Below are positions 28,424-36,511 of a stretch of DNA of 64,000 nt, piece after piece. Under the pieces are notes generated by a model, which had not been told where the DNA came from, did not search any database, and saw only the letters and a list, made by a program, of their open reading frames with translations. Made by a program: the position numbers and the translations under genes. Source of the DNA: CAVXTT01 sp963764685 (GTDB taxonomy: Bacteria > Bacteroidota > Ignavibacteria > Ignavibacteriales > Ignavibacteriaceae); the NCBI GenBank assembly GCA_963764685.1, contig CAVXTT010000032.1, positions 1-64,000 of the forward strand, read 5' to 3'. Position 1 is the first letter of the stretch, and each line of letters begins with the position of its first letter.

Positions 28424-29344
28424 TTAATATCTATCCACTTTGATTGAAGAGACTCCTGTTGAGATGTTCAGATAAATTTTCTTCTTTGCATGTATTAAAG
28501 TTCTCGGTTCTGAATACATTATCGGATGTTTCTTTAAATCGGTCATAAGACTTTGACGACAAACTAACATCAGATATAATTTCACATCCTGCTGATTCCG
28601 GTAAAGAAATATTTATTGATGAAGCACCTGCATCAATTTCAACTCTTGTCTCATCCTGCAGATCACCCAGCTTAAGATTTAAAGAAGCAGCACCCATATC
28701 TATCGTTACATTTTTAGTCCTGTATTCACTCAGATCAAAATTCATACTTGCGGCGCCCACATCAAAATTCATTTCCCACAGGGGTGAAGGATTCAATTCC
28801 ATCTTTACCCTGTTCCTCATCTTTCCTTTACCGAACGAAAACTTAGTATCCTTCATAGTAAAATTCGATATCAGCGTTGCCGTCCCCCGTTTGGGTAGTA
28901 AAATTATAATTATTCTTGTATCCTTCGGTAACAGCGGCAAACAATTTATCTGTAGATCCTTTAACTATGAATGAACCGGCACCTGCATCAAAATTAAGGA
29001 CTGCAGTTTGTACCGTCTTTATTAAAATCTTCGCTGTAAGTCGAAGTTTCAAACTGAGCACCTTCATCGTGCATTACGATGTTTATGTCGTCGCCTGCCC
29101 ACATAAATATTGACTTAAATGAAGCAAATATTGAAATTGCAAACACTATAGCAGTTGCAACTGTAAGCAGCGTTTTAGCCAGGGGATGTTTTACAAGGAG
29201 GATCAGTCCCCAGAGAATAAACACGAAGGGCCACATCTTCCAGATTTCCGTCCACGCAAAATTCAATGTCCCGAAGTTATTGATCAGGACCAGCAAGCCC
29301 AGTGTAATAAGCAGGGCACCCCAGAATAAATGAGAGTTTTTCAT
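28424..29344 (-). CDS. LiaF-like membrane protein with toast-rack domain (three frameshifts)
   Basis: The N-terminus (MKNSHLFWGALLITLGLLVLINNFG) has the DUF5668/LiaI-LiaF-type membrane hairpin of about four helices. The rest is a repetitive beta domain with alternating motifs such as LNFDAGAGSFIVKG, MNFDVGAASMNFDLS, VTIDMGAASLNLKLG and VEIDAGASSINISLP, as in LiaF/toast-rack proteins of cell-envelope stress systems. The frame breaks near 29008 (AAA), 28864 (TTTT) and 28493 (TTT). Each is repaired by removing one base, and the true end is ISTGVSSIKVDRY at 28424. It lies 2 bp after pspC, so the pair may act together in envelope stress. Confidence 0.78.
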
Positions 29345-29346
29345 GG

Positions 29347-29790
29347 CTATATTCTTTCTCTGTTACGGGAGTTAAAAATAAGACCCGCACCGATGGCAAC
29401 CAATATCAGCGGCCAATAATGCTCGAACGAAAAGCTCGGGAACATATTATCCAAAAGAAATAAGCTGCCGATTACGATGAGGATTATCCCAGCAAGGGCA
29501 GGACCATTCCTTTTTCTAACAGGCGGAGCATTAACCGGCTCAGCTGTTCCAGCCGCGGCATCGGGCTCAGATGAAGGGGCAGAATTTGCTGTCTGCGGGA
29601 ATACAAACGGCTCCTGGGGCACCAGTATCCACAAAATGATATAAGCTATTACACCCGTACCTCCCAGGAAGAGAGTTATAATAAAAATTACCCTGACAAG
29701 CGTCGGGTCCATATCAAAATATTCGGCAAGACCGCCTGCCACGCCCCCCAGCATTTTGTCCTTATTGGACCGATAAAGTTTCTTGTACAT
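29347..29790 (-). CDS. PspC-domain membrane protein
   Basis: From ATG 29790, which has a strong GGAGGT ribosome-binding site, the protein has 147 residues. The PspC domain (KDKMLGGVAGGLAEYFDMDPTLVRVIF) spans about residues 5-60. A proline/alanine-rich linker and two more hydrophobic helices (ALAGIILIVIGSLFLLDNMF) follow. PspC proteins take part in the phage-shock/membrane-stress response. The LiaF-like gene follows almost directly. An upstream ATG at 29826 is in frame but lies before the Shine-Dalgarno and is less likely. Confidence 0.87.
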   Translation of the reverse strand: MYKKLYRSNKDKMLGGVAGGLAEYFDMDPTLVRVIFIITLFLGGTGVIAYIILWILVPQEPFVFPQTANSAPSSEPDAAAGTAEPVNAPPVRKRNGPALAGIILIVIGSLFLLDNMFPSFSFEHYWPLILVAIGAGLIFNSRNRERI

Positions 29791-29928
29791 TAGGAACCTC
29801 CGGTAATATGTACTTTTACGGTACAATAATAAAAAAAATTACCCCCTTTGTTTTTTTTATTCCTTTAATGGTTCTAAATCAGGATAATTGGCATTTTTTA
29901 ACTGTTTTAAAGAGATTATTTGAATAAA

Positions 29929-29981
29929 GGACAGGCGAATCACCACTGCTGATCGATATTAAGGGTCACCCTTTCAATACA
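29929..29981 (+). repeat. GGACAGG hairpin repeat, copy 3 (degenerate)
   Basis: The copy starts GGACAGGCGAATCACC and ends GGGTCACCCTTTCAATAC, so the right arm has lost the CTGTCC core. It begins a tandem group of three with about 75-80 bp spacing. Apart from repeats, the 29827-30674 spacer holds no supportable gene. Confidence 0.65.
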
Positions 29982-30003
29982 TAATGTTTTGTTCGTCTCT
30001 CAA

Positions 30004-30062
30004 GGACAGGGCGAATAGTTTTAACAGTTTGTTGATTAATTAAGGTCGCCCTGTCCGTACAG
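30004..30062 (+). repeat. GGACAGG hairpin repeat, copy 4
   Basis: Arms GGACAGGGCGA and TCGCCCTGTCC pair over 11 bp, followed by GTACAG. Inner pairs differ from copies 1-2 on both sides of the stem. Confidence 0.88.
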
Positions 30063-30083
30063 AATATTTTGATCGGCTTTTGG

Positions 30084-30139
30084 GGACAGGGTGATTCGCC
30101 ACTATTACAGATCGATATTTCAGGTCACCCTGTCCATAC
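30084..30139 (+). repeat. GGACAGG hairpin repeat, copy 5
   Basis: Arms GGACAGGGTGA and TCACCCTGTCC pair over 11 bp, followed by ATACG. The inner C-G of copy 4 is replaced here by T-A on both arms. Confidence 0.88.
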
Positions 30140-30159
30140 GGTATGTTTTTCTCGTAATT

Positions 30160-30200
30160 TCGAACTTCCGAACATCCGCACTCCCGGACTTCCGCACTCG
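30160..30200. repeat. GTGCGG array, inverted
   Basis: Read on the minus strand it is CGAGTGCGGAAGTCCGG followed by GAGTGCGGATGTTCGG. It is the same GTGCGG/GTTCGG family as at 3153 and 28213. Confidence 0.75.
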
Positions 30201-30214
30201 ATTATGATCTTCAA

Positions 30215-30390
30215 GTCTGCCTCAAATTGGCCTTAAATTAGCCATTACAAATTGCTGTAAAGGCACTTAAATATTACACAAATGTTGCCCAGGACTTGGA
30301 TTTCCAACATCTGGGTAAGATTTGGGTAAGATCTATACAGCACGCAGGTGACTAGCACTGGCATTTATCTGGCCAATTTAAGGCCAATTC
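30215..30390. repeat. TTGGCC-bounded dispersed element, copy 2 (inverted)
   Basis: Its reverse complement aligns with 16805-16972. It shares the end TGGCTAATTTAAGGCCAATT, the start TTGGCCTTAAATTGGCCA and the core CTTACCCAAATCTTACCC. The middle is diverged. Confidence 0.7.
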
Positions 30391-30674
30391 CTTTGATAAA
30401 ACAGAAAAATGAAAGATTACGATAAAGATGGAAATGATTTGATAAAATATTTTGCTGAACTATTGCTGAAAAAAAGAGAATATAAACATATTTGCCTGTT
30501 TGATAATTGGGTAATGCCAACGTTAAACCTCTATAAAGTTTAGGAGGCAGCAAGTAAAATGAACGAAGGTATGACGGAGGTATAATGGTGGTTATTAAAT
30601 TTTATCTCATTATTCAGGAATGAAACATAAATAATTTTTTATTAGAGGGTTTTAAAAACTATGGTTATCTTTTT

Positions 30675-31577
30675 TCACCAGAACAACATTTGCCAGCTGG
30701 CTGAAATTGTAGAGAAGTTTGCACCTATGCGGACGATTGCACCCCGGCTGTATGCTACCCTGATTGCGCTCACCTTGCTTACCGGAAAGTTTAATGTTAC
30801 CCCGAAACGGCTGTTGTTCTGACGGTCATCCTTGTAAATTTCATTTACTGATGATTGACCTCCTGTATAATATGTAAGGTTAAATGCAGCCCACATTGCA
30901 GGAGTTATATTATAGCTCAGGTGACCCTGGAAGCTGTATAATGGATCCTGACTGCGTTTGCTTGTACCGGGATAAAACGTGTTGTTATCCGTAAACATCC
31001 AGACGCCGGCGTAAAGATCAATTAACCAGCGGCTGCTCATCCTGTATGAAATACCTGCTTCCGGTTTGAACGACCATCTATTGGTTCCAAGGTTGATGAG
31101 TTTCTCCGGAAAAAATTGTCCCGTAGGCGCAACTATGGTAAGACTGGTTCCTAATATCAACGGCGGTGATTCTTTGTTAAATTCTTCAACTGTTACGGCA
31201 GGTGCGCCATATAAAAGTATAGAGAGCCGCATACGCATATCCCCCAATCCGGAGCGGGTAGTACTTTTTTCTTCTCCTAAAACTTTTCCTTCGGCCTGCG
31301 CCCAGATAAAAGGTATAGCCGCAAAGAACTGTGAAGTTAAACCGAAAAGATCTCTGGATATCCCGGCACCCAGCATCGGCGACTCTACATCTGCTTCCAG
31401 ATCCTGTATCGGCACAGCAGGATCGGATACAACACTCCCGGCAGAATAAACAAATCCCGCAGTAATAAATGTCATTCCCACAGGCACCCTTGCATAAGCA
31501 CGCGGATCAAGATCCTGAGCTTGGATCGATCCCATTAATAAAAGGAAAATAAAATGCAGGGAGATGTAGTTTTTCAT
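30675..31577 (-). CDS. Outer-membrane beta-barrel protein, phenol MetA/transporter-like family
   Basis: The protein has 300 residues with a signal peptide ending near residue 20 (GSIQAQ) and many alternating amphipathic strands ending in an aromatic residue (WQMLFW), as in outer-membrane barrels. The pattern SGLGDMRMRLSILLYGAPA, TSLTIVAPTGQF and WSFKPEAGISYR fits the Phenol_MetA_deg family (PF13557). Members are putative outer-membrane channels near catabolic genes, but here the gene stands alone between repeat clusters. The substrate is unknown. Confidence 0.78.
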   Translation of the reverse strand: MKNYISLHFIFLLLMGSIQAQDLDPRAYARVPVGMTFITAGFVYSAGSVVSDPAVPIQDLEADVESPMLGAGISRDLFGLTSQFFAAIPFIWAQAEGKVLGEEKSTTRSGLGDMRMRLSILLYGAPAVTVEEFNKESPPLILGTSLTIVAPTGQFFPEKLINLGTNRWSFKPEAGISYRMSSRWLIDLYAGVWMFTDNNTFYPGTSKRSQDPLYSFQGHLSYNITPAMWAAFNLTYYTGGQSSVNEIYKDDRQNNSRFGVTLNFPVSKVSAIRVAYSRGAIVRIGANFSTISASWQMLFW

Positions 31578-31762
31578 TAAGTAAAAAAAAATTAATAATT
31601 ATCAGGGGCAAAGTTAATAAAATAAATCAGTGATTTATTGAAGTAGATTAATCAATTATCCCGTACATTCAATCTTTCATGTATCAAATGAGCAGGCTGT
31701 CAGGATCGATTCGAATATAATTACAAATTGTCCTGTTCCTCTGGTATGGGAAGGATTCCTGT

Positions 31763-31816
31763 ATGGACAGGGGGACCTGAAAAATCAATCAGCCATATGA
31801 CGAATTACCCTGTCCT
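31763..31816 (-). repeat. GGACAGG hairpin repeat, copy 6
   Basis: GTAT precedes GGACAGGG on the left and CCCTGTCC closes on the right, so the tail lies on the opposite side from copies 1-5 and the copy is inverted. Pairing is 8 bp and then decays. Confidence 0.75.
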
Positions 31817-31839
31817 AATAAAGACGAGAAAAACATTCC

Positions 31840-31896
31840 GTACGGACAGGGCGCTCTGAAATAATCAGCAATCTTTCATTGCACATCGCCCTGTCC
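31840..31896 (-). repeat. GGACAGG hairpin repeat, copy 7
   Basis: GTAC-GGACAGGGCG pairs with CGCCCTGTCC over 10 bp. It is in tandem with copy 6 at 77 bp and in the same inverted orientation. Confidence 0.85.
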
Positions 31897-32031
31897 TCTC
31901 TATTATATTTCTTGCCTAAAGAAGGCTTAATAAGAATGTAATTATTCCCGTATTGTCAGAGTGCTAATCAGAAATCTAATATTATGTTATCCAGAAGTGG
32001 TCTGTGTGTTGCAGCCTGGCGGATATTTAGT

Positions 32032-32089
32032 GGACAGGCCGCTTTATAATATAAGTGATATGTTTACATGGGGCGGCCTGTCCGTACAG
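32032..32089 (+). repeat. GGACAGG hairpin repeat, copy 8
   Basis: GGACAGGCCGC pairs with GCGGCCTGTCC over 11 bp, followed by GTACAG. The inner pairs are unique to this copy yet complementary. Confidence 0.88.
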
Positions 32090-32112
32090 TGGGAATAGGC
32101 TTCAAAATAGGT

Positions 32113-32169
32113 GGACAGGCTGTTTCGTAATATAAGTTGACGGTTACATTTGACAGCCTGTCCGTACGG
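32113..32169 (+). repeat. GGACAGG hairpin repeat, copy 9
   Basis: GGACAGGCTGT pairs with ACAGCCTGTCC over 11 bp, followed by GTACGG. It lies 81 bp after copy 8. The rest of the 31578-32324 spacer holds no gene. Confidence 0.88.
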
Positions 32170-32324
32170 AAAACTCACATCCGATTGAACCTTCCACAAA
32201 ACACTAAACTTATTGATGCATTCCTTAATGCCTATTGACATCCCTCATCCCCTAACCACTAAATTCTTCATTGTAAAAGCTTTGGGCATTTCCTATTTTT
32301 AATATTCTTTTATTAAGGTTTTTG

Positions 32325-33962
32325 ATGCTGATAGCAGTTTGCCAGATAAATTCATTGATCGGCGACGTTGAAAATAATAAACGCAGGATAATCAGTCTCT
32401 ACCGAAAAGCTCAGAATGACAACGCTGACCTGGCTGTATTTCCCGAACTCGCACTGACAGGATATCCTCCCCAGGATCTTGTTGAAAAAAAGGAGTTCAG
32501 GGATGCCGTTAAAAAAGCTGCCCTTGAAATTGCCTCTGAAACAGGAAGCACCGGGTTAATATTCGGCTCAATAACCGAAGATGATGATAAGATCGGAACC
32601 GATATCAGCAACTCGGCAATATTCTGCAGCGATGGTAAAATTCAATCCGTTCAGAGCAAAACACTTATTCCAAATTACGATGTCTTCGATGAAATGAGAT
32701 ATTTCGATCCTGCAAGAAGTGCCGAAGTATATCCCTTTAAGAATGAAAAACTGGGTGTATCGATATGTGAGGATATATGGAATGATGCCGATTACTGGCA
32801 TTACAGGAGATATGTTACAGATCCGGTAAAGAAGTTAATAGATAAGAATGCTTCAATCATCATCAACATTTCTGCGAGTCCTTATTCTTTCGGGAAAAGG
32901 GAAGCCAGGAAGCAGATGCTCGCTGCTATATCCGGAAGAGAGAAACTCCCGCTTGTGTATGTATGCTATGCCGGGGCGCAGACAGATCTTATTTTCGATG
33001 GTGCAAGTATGTGTTTTGATGATTCAGGCAGCCTTGTCCTTATGGGTAAAACATATGGTGAGGATTATTTTCTCTTCGATACATCAAAGAAATATACCCC
33101 TGTTAAAAAAGTGGAGGCTTCATTCGAAGAGGAAGTACTCCGTTGTTTAATATTTGGTGTTAAAGAGTATTTCGCAAAAACAGGATTTAAAAAAGCTGTA
33201 GTAGGTTTAAGCGGAGGAATAGATTCAGCTCTTGTAACATATGTAGCAGTAGAGGCACTCGGCAGGGAAAATGTAAAAGTATTGATGATGCCCTCGGAGT
33301 TTTCGAGCAGGGGAAGCATAGATGACTCGGAATGTCTTATAAAAAATCTTGGAATAACTGCAGAGAAAATTTCCATTCAGCCAGTGTTTGAATCAATAAA
33401 GAAAGAGTTAAAGCCGGTATTTAAAGATCTAAAGGAAGGTCTTACGGAAGAAAATATCCAGGCACGAATCAGGGGTATCTACCTGATGGCTTATTCAAAT
33501 AGGTTTAATTACCTGCTTCTGACTACAGGCAATAAATCTGAAATGGCTGTCGGCTATTGTACTTTATACGGGGATATGGCAGGGGGACTGGCAGTGCTCG
33601 CAGATGTATATAAAACTGATATTTACCGTATTGCGAGATACATTAATAAAGAAACTGAAATAATCCCCAACAGTATAATAGATAAAGCTCCTTCTGCGGA
33701 GTTGAAACATAACCAGACTGACCAGGATACGCTCCCTGCATATGATCTGCTGGATCAGATACTCAGAATGTACCTGGAGGAGAATAAAGAATTTAATGAG
33801 ATCAGTAAGATCATTGGGAATCCTGATGTCGTACATAAAGTACTCAGGATGGTGGATCTGAATGAATTTAAAAGAAAGCAGGCTGCTCCTGCTATAAGAG
33901 TTTCGAAAAAGGCCTTTGGCTATGGCAGACGCTATCCCATAGTTCAGGGGTGGAGGAAATAA
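32325..33962 (+). CDS. nadE: Glutamine-dependent NAD+ synthetase
   Basis: The enzyme amidates deamido-NAD to NAD+ using glutamine. It has an N-terminal nitrilase-type glutaminase domain (about 1-255), with Glu in FPELALTGYPPQDL, Lys in SKTLIPNYDVFDE and Cys in VSICEDIWND. The C-terminal ATP-pyrophosphatase domain (about 270-545) has the SGGIDSALV loop. The length of about 545 residues is normal. I choose ATG 32325; TTG 32322 just before it is also possible. dsbD follows 8 bp after the stop. Confidence 0.95.
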   Translation: MLIAVCQINSLIGDVENNKRRIISLYRKAQNDNADLAVFPELALTGYPPQDLVEKKEFRDAVKKAALEIASETGSTGLIFGSITEDDDKIGTDISNSAIFCSDGKIQSVQSKTLIPNYDVFDEMRYFDPARSAEVYPFKNEKLGVSICEDIWNDADYWHYRRYVTDPVKKLIDKNASIIINISASPYSFGKREARKQMLAAISGREKLPLVYVCYAGAQTDLIFDGASMCFDDSGSLVLMGKTYGEDYFLFDTSKKYTPVKKVEASFEEEVLRCLIFGVKEYFAKTGFKKAVVGLSGGIDSALVTYVAVEALGRENVKVLMMPSEFSSRGSIDDSECLIKNLGITAEKISIQPVFESIKKELKPVFKDLKEGLTEENIQARIRGIYLMAYSNRFNYLLLTTGNKSEMAVGYCTLYGDMAGGLAVLADVYKTDIYRIARYINKETEIIPNSIIDKAPSAELKHNQTDQDTLPAYDLLDQILRMYLEENKEFNEISKIIGNPDVVHKVLRMVDLNEFKRKQAAPAIRVSKKAFGYGRRYPIVQGWRK

Positions 33963-33970
33963 TCTAATAA

Positions 33971-35764
33971 ATGGTACAAAGAATGAAATACAACGCTCTG
34001 AATTACTTAATGATTTTACTTGCTGCTGCAGTATTTAATACTGTTGTATATCCGCAGTTCGGATCCGAAGGGGACCAGGTAAAGATAAAAACATATCAGT
34101 CATTTGATAAAGCATATGCCGGCGGGGAATTAAAACTTGCCGTAAAGGTTAACGTTGTGCAGCCGTGGCATATAAATTCCAACAAACCATATGATGATTT
34201 TTTAATTCCATCTGCATTATCCGTGGATACAACTTCAGGATTTAAACTTTCGAAGATCATATATCCTAACGCTAAAGACATAAAGCTCGGATTCTCCGAT
34301 TCTCCGTTATCTGTATTTGCAGATGAGGTTTATATAGGAGCACTGCTTTCCGTTCCTTTACAGGTTAAGCCAGGAACTTACAGGTTGGCAGTTACCCTTG
34401 ATTACCAGGCCTGTAATGATAATACCTGTCTTGCACCTACTTCGGTTTCCGATACGATTGAAATAAATGTTGCAGATAATCAGACTCCTGTAAATGAAAT
34501 TAACCAGGAAATATTCAGCAAAATAGATCTGGCATATACACCTCCTGCAGCTGCTGCACCTGAAAAAGATGCTATTACATCAACGCTTGAAGAGAGCGGC
34601 TTGCTGATTGGACTGCTGCTTGTTTTTATCGGCGGTCTTGCATTAAATCTTACTCCCTGCGTATATCCCCTGATTCCGATAACAATTGGTTACTTCGGGG
34701 GACAGAGTGAAGGGAGCACCAGCAAACTAACGTTAATGGGAATTTTTTATGTAATCGGAATTGCCATTACCTATTCAGTAATAGGGGTGGTTACTGCTTT
34801 AAGCGGGGCAGTATTCGGAGCGCTGCTTCAGAATACGTTTGTCATAATATTCATTTCACTGATATTCGTTGTACTCTCGTTAAGTATGTTTGGTGTATAT
34901 GAATTCAAGCTGCCCGATGCACTTGTTGCTAAAGCAGGTGGTGCAAAGACAGGTCTATACGGCGCATTCTTTATGGGATTAACTATGGGAATTGTGGCAG
35001 CACCCTGCATAGGTCCCTTTGTGCTCGGACTCGTTACATACGTTGCTGCAAAGGGAGATCCTTTCTTTGGATTTTTAATGTTCTTTGTCCTTGCAGTAGG
35101 ACTTGGTACACCTTACCTGATCCTTGCCATCTTCTCCGGAAAGATTAAAAAACTCCCCAGGGCAGGCGACTGGATGGATGGAGTAAAGCATGTATTCGGT
35201 TTTCTTTTGATCGGTATGGCTGTTTACTTCCTTCTTCCTCTGCTGCCTAAAAATATTTCAGGATACCTGCTTCCTGCGTTTATGATATTTACTGCAGTAT
35301 ACCTCCTTTTATTTGATAAGGTTGCAAATAAGATAAAGGGCTTCAGATTATTCAAGATAGTATTCTCTGTTATTCTGCTTGCTGTTGCAGCATATTCACT
35401 TATCCCGAAACAAACGAACTCGGTTGCCTGGGAGCATTATTCGGAAAGTGTTGTACCCGCCTCTTTTGAAGCTAAGCGGGGGATGATAATTGATTTCTAT
35501 GCAGACTGGTGCATTCCCTGCAAGGAACTTGATGCAGCTACATTTTCCGACCAGCGTGTAATAAATGAAACATCAAATTTCTATACCTATAAAGCCGATA
35601 TGACCAAATCTCTTTCCCCTGAAGTGGAAGCGCTGCGCAATAAATATAAGATCATAGGCGTACCCACCGTACTCATTATAAATTCCAAAGGGGAGGAAGT
35701 TAAGAGGATAACCGGTTTCGTTAATGCGGATGAGTTTTATACAATGATCAAGAATGTTAATTAG
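33971..35764 (+). CDS. dsbD: Thiol:disulfide interchange protein DsbD
   Basis: This 597-residue inner-membrane protein passes electrons from cytosolic thioredoxin to the periplasm. After a signal peptide, the periplasmic alpha domain (about 25-170) has its cysteine pair in YQACNDNTCLAP. The eight-helix membrane domain (about 200-470) carries one cysteine in LTPCVYPLIPI and one in AAPCIGPFVLG. The C-terminal thioredoxin fold has the active site ADWCIPCKE. All six redox cysteines are present. ATG 33983 is a possible alternative start. It lies in an operon with nadE and the SnoaL gene. Confidence 0.94.
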   Translation: MVQRMKYNALNYLMILLAAAVFNTVVYPQFGSEGDQVKIKTYQSFDKAYAGGELKLAVKVNVVQPWHINSNKPYDDFLIPSALSVDTTSGFKLSKIIYPNAKDIKLGFSDSPLSVFADEVYIGALLSVPLQVKPGTYRLAVTLDYQACNDNTCLAPTSVSDTIEINVADNQTPVNEINQEIFSKIDLAYTPPAAAAPEKDAITSTLEESGLLIGLLLVFIGGLALNLTPCVYPLIPITIGYFGGQSEGSTSKLTLMGIFYVIGIAITYSVIGVVTALSGAVFGALLQNTFVIIFISLIFVVLSLSMFGVYEFKLPDALVAKAGGAKTGLYGAFFMGLTMGIVAAPCIGPFVLGLVTYVAAKGDPFFGFLMFFVLAVGLGTPYLILAIFSGKIKKLPRAGDWMDGVKHVFGFLLIGMAVYFLLPLLPKNISGYLLPAFMIFTAVYLLLFDKVANKIKGFRLFKIVFSVILLAVAAYSLIPKQTNSVAWEHYSESVVPASFEAKRGMIIDFYADWCIPCKELDAATFSDQRVINETSNFYTYKADMTKSLSPEVEALRNKYKIIGVPTVLIINSKGEEVKRITGFVNADEFYTMIKNVN

Positions 35765-35776
35765 CAGGAGCCTGTA

Positions 35777-36187
35777 ATAACAAGAGAAAAGGTTAGCAAA
35801 ATAATTAAAGAGTGGATCTCCTTCGGATGGCAGAAGGGGAACGATAAAATTATGGGAGAACTTCTCTCGCCGGATTTTATTGATCACGATCCTGCGGGAC
35901 GATCTTCAGACAGGGAGGGATTTAAGGAAGGGATAAAAAGACTCTATAATTCTTTCCCTGATTTCTATGCAACGGTTGAAGACATCGTCTGGGATGAAGA
36001 AAAGAACCGGGCAGCAGTAAGATGGAGCGGCAGTGGAACACATTCCGGGGAATATTTTGGATATACGCCAACCAATAAATTGATTCATTTCAAGGGAATA
36101 GAGATAGTTGAAATTAAAAACAACCTGATCACCCAAAGATGGGGCGAATGGGACGGCACGGATATAATCAGACAGATTATTGAGTAA
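35777..36187 (+). CDS. SnoaL-like/ester-cyclase family protein (apparent ATA start)
   Basis: The protein has the NTF2-like SnoaL fold. Motifs are LLSPDFIDHDPAG, REGFKEGIKRLYNSFPDF, VRWSGSGTHSGEYFGYTPT and the end RWGEWDGTDIIRQI. The first ATG (35852) would cut off the first helix. The frame is open upstream through VSKIIKEWISFGWQKGN to a codon ATA at 35777, six bases after AGGAG. I therefore place the start at 35777, either a rare ATA start or an ATG altered by one base. About 136 residues. The substrate is unknown. It lies 12 bp after dsbD. Confidence 0.75.
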   Translation: MTREKVSKIIKEWISFGWQKGNDKIMGELLSPDFIDHDPAGRSSDREGFKEGIKRLYNSFPDFYATVEDIVWDEEKNRAAVRWSGSGTHSGEYFGYTPTNKLIHFKGIEIVEIKNNLITQRWGEWDGTDIIRQIIE

Positions 36188-36208
36188 TAATACTTCTGCA
36201 TATAAAAT

Positions 36209-36325
36209 CGTGCTGACGTTCGGTCGTGCGGTTGTGCGGACGAAATAAGGAAAAAATATTCTTCCCGGGAGGACGGAAAAATAGAAATTATCTTCCGCAC
36301 CTTCGAACTTCTGAACTCCCGCACT
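36209..36325. repeat. Pair of GTGCGG arrays in opposite orientation
   Basis: The forward array (36209-36241: CGTTCGGTCGTGCGG and GTGCGGACG) and the reversed array (36293-36325: CCGCACCTTCGAACTTC and CTCCCGCACT) face each other across 50 bp. They could fold as an imperfect stem. They follow directly on the SnoaL stop codon. Confidence 0.7.
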
Positions 36326-36453
36326 AAAAAAAGGTTTCCCATCATTAAGAATTTTGAACTTCCAATTTATGAGAATAAACTTCGTTATTCAGCCTTTCTG
36401 CATCAAAAAAGCTTCATAATGAATTATAAAATCAATAAAATTTATTTGCTTAA

Positions 36454-36470
36454 TGGCACGGTTTATGGCT
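36454..36470 (+). promoter_or_regulatory. 17-bp shared upstream motif (korA copy)
   Basis: TGGCACGGTTTATGGCT is identical to 3565-3581 before maeB. Here it ends 41 bp before the korA start codon, a distance suitable for a promoter. Sequence around it is AT-rich and not otherwise alike. Confidence 0.5.
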
Positions 36471-36511
36471 AAAGGGTACAGCTTTTAATTTTAATTTTTA
36501 AAGAGTAACAA

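Noticed and set aside
30365..30553. 62-codon minus-strand reading frame
   Set aside because: It begins at the end of a TTGGCC repeat element and shows no protein-like features.
30575..30621. Mini-gene with perfect GGAGG followed by a 12-codon peptide
   Set aside because: No downstream gene lies on the same strand, so a leader-peptide role is unlikely. It is probably chance.
29929..32169. Possible CRISPR-like array from regularly spaced hairpins
   Set aside because: Repeats are palindromic with variable arms, the period is about 80 bp in groups of two or three, spacers are similar to each other, and no cas genes are near.
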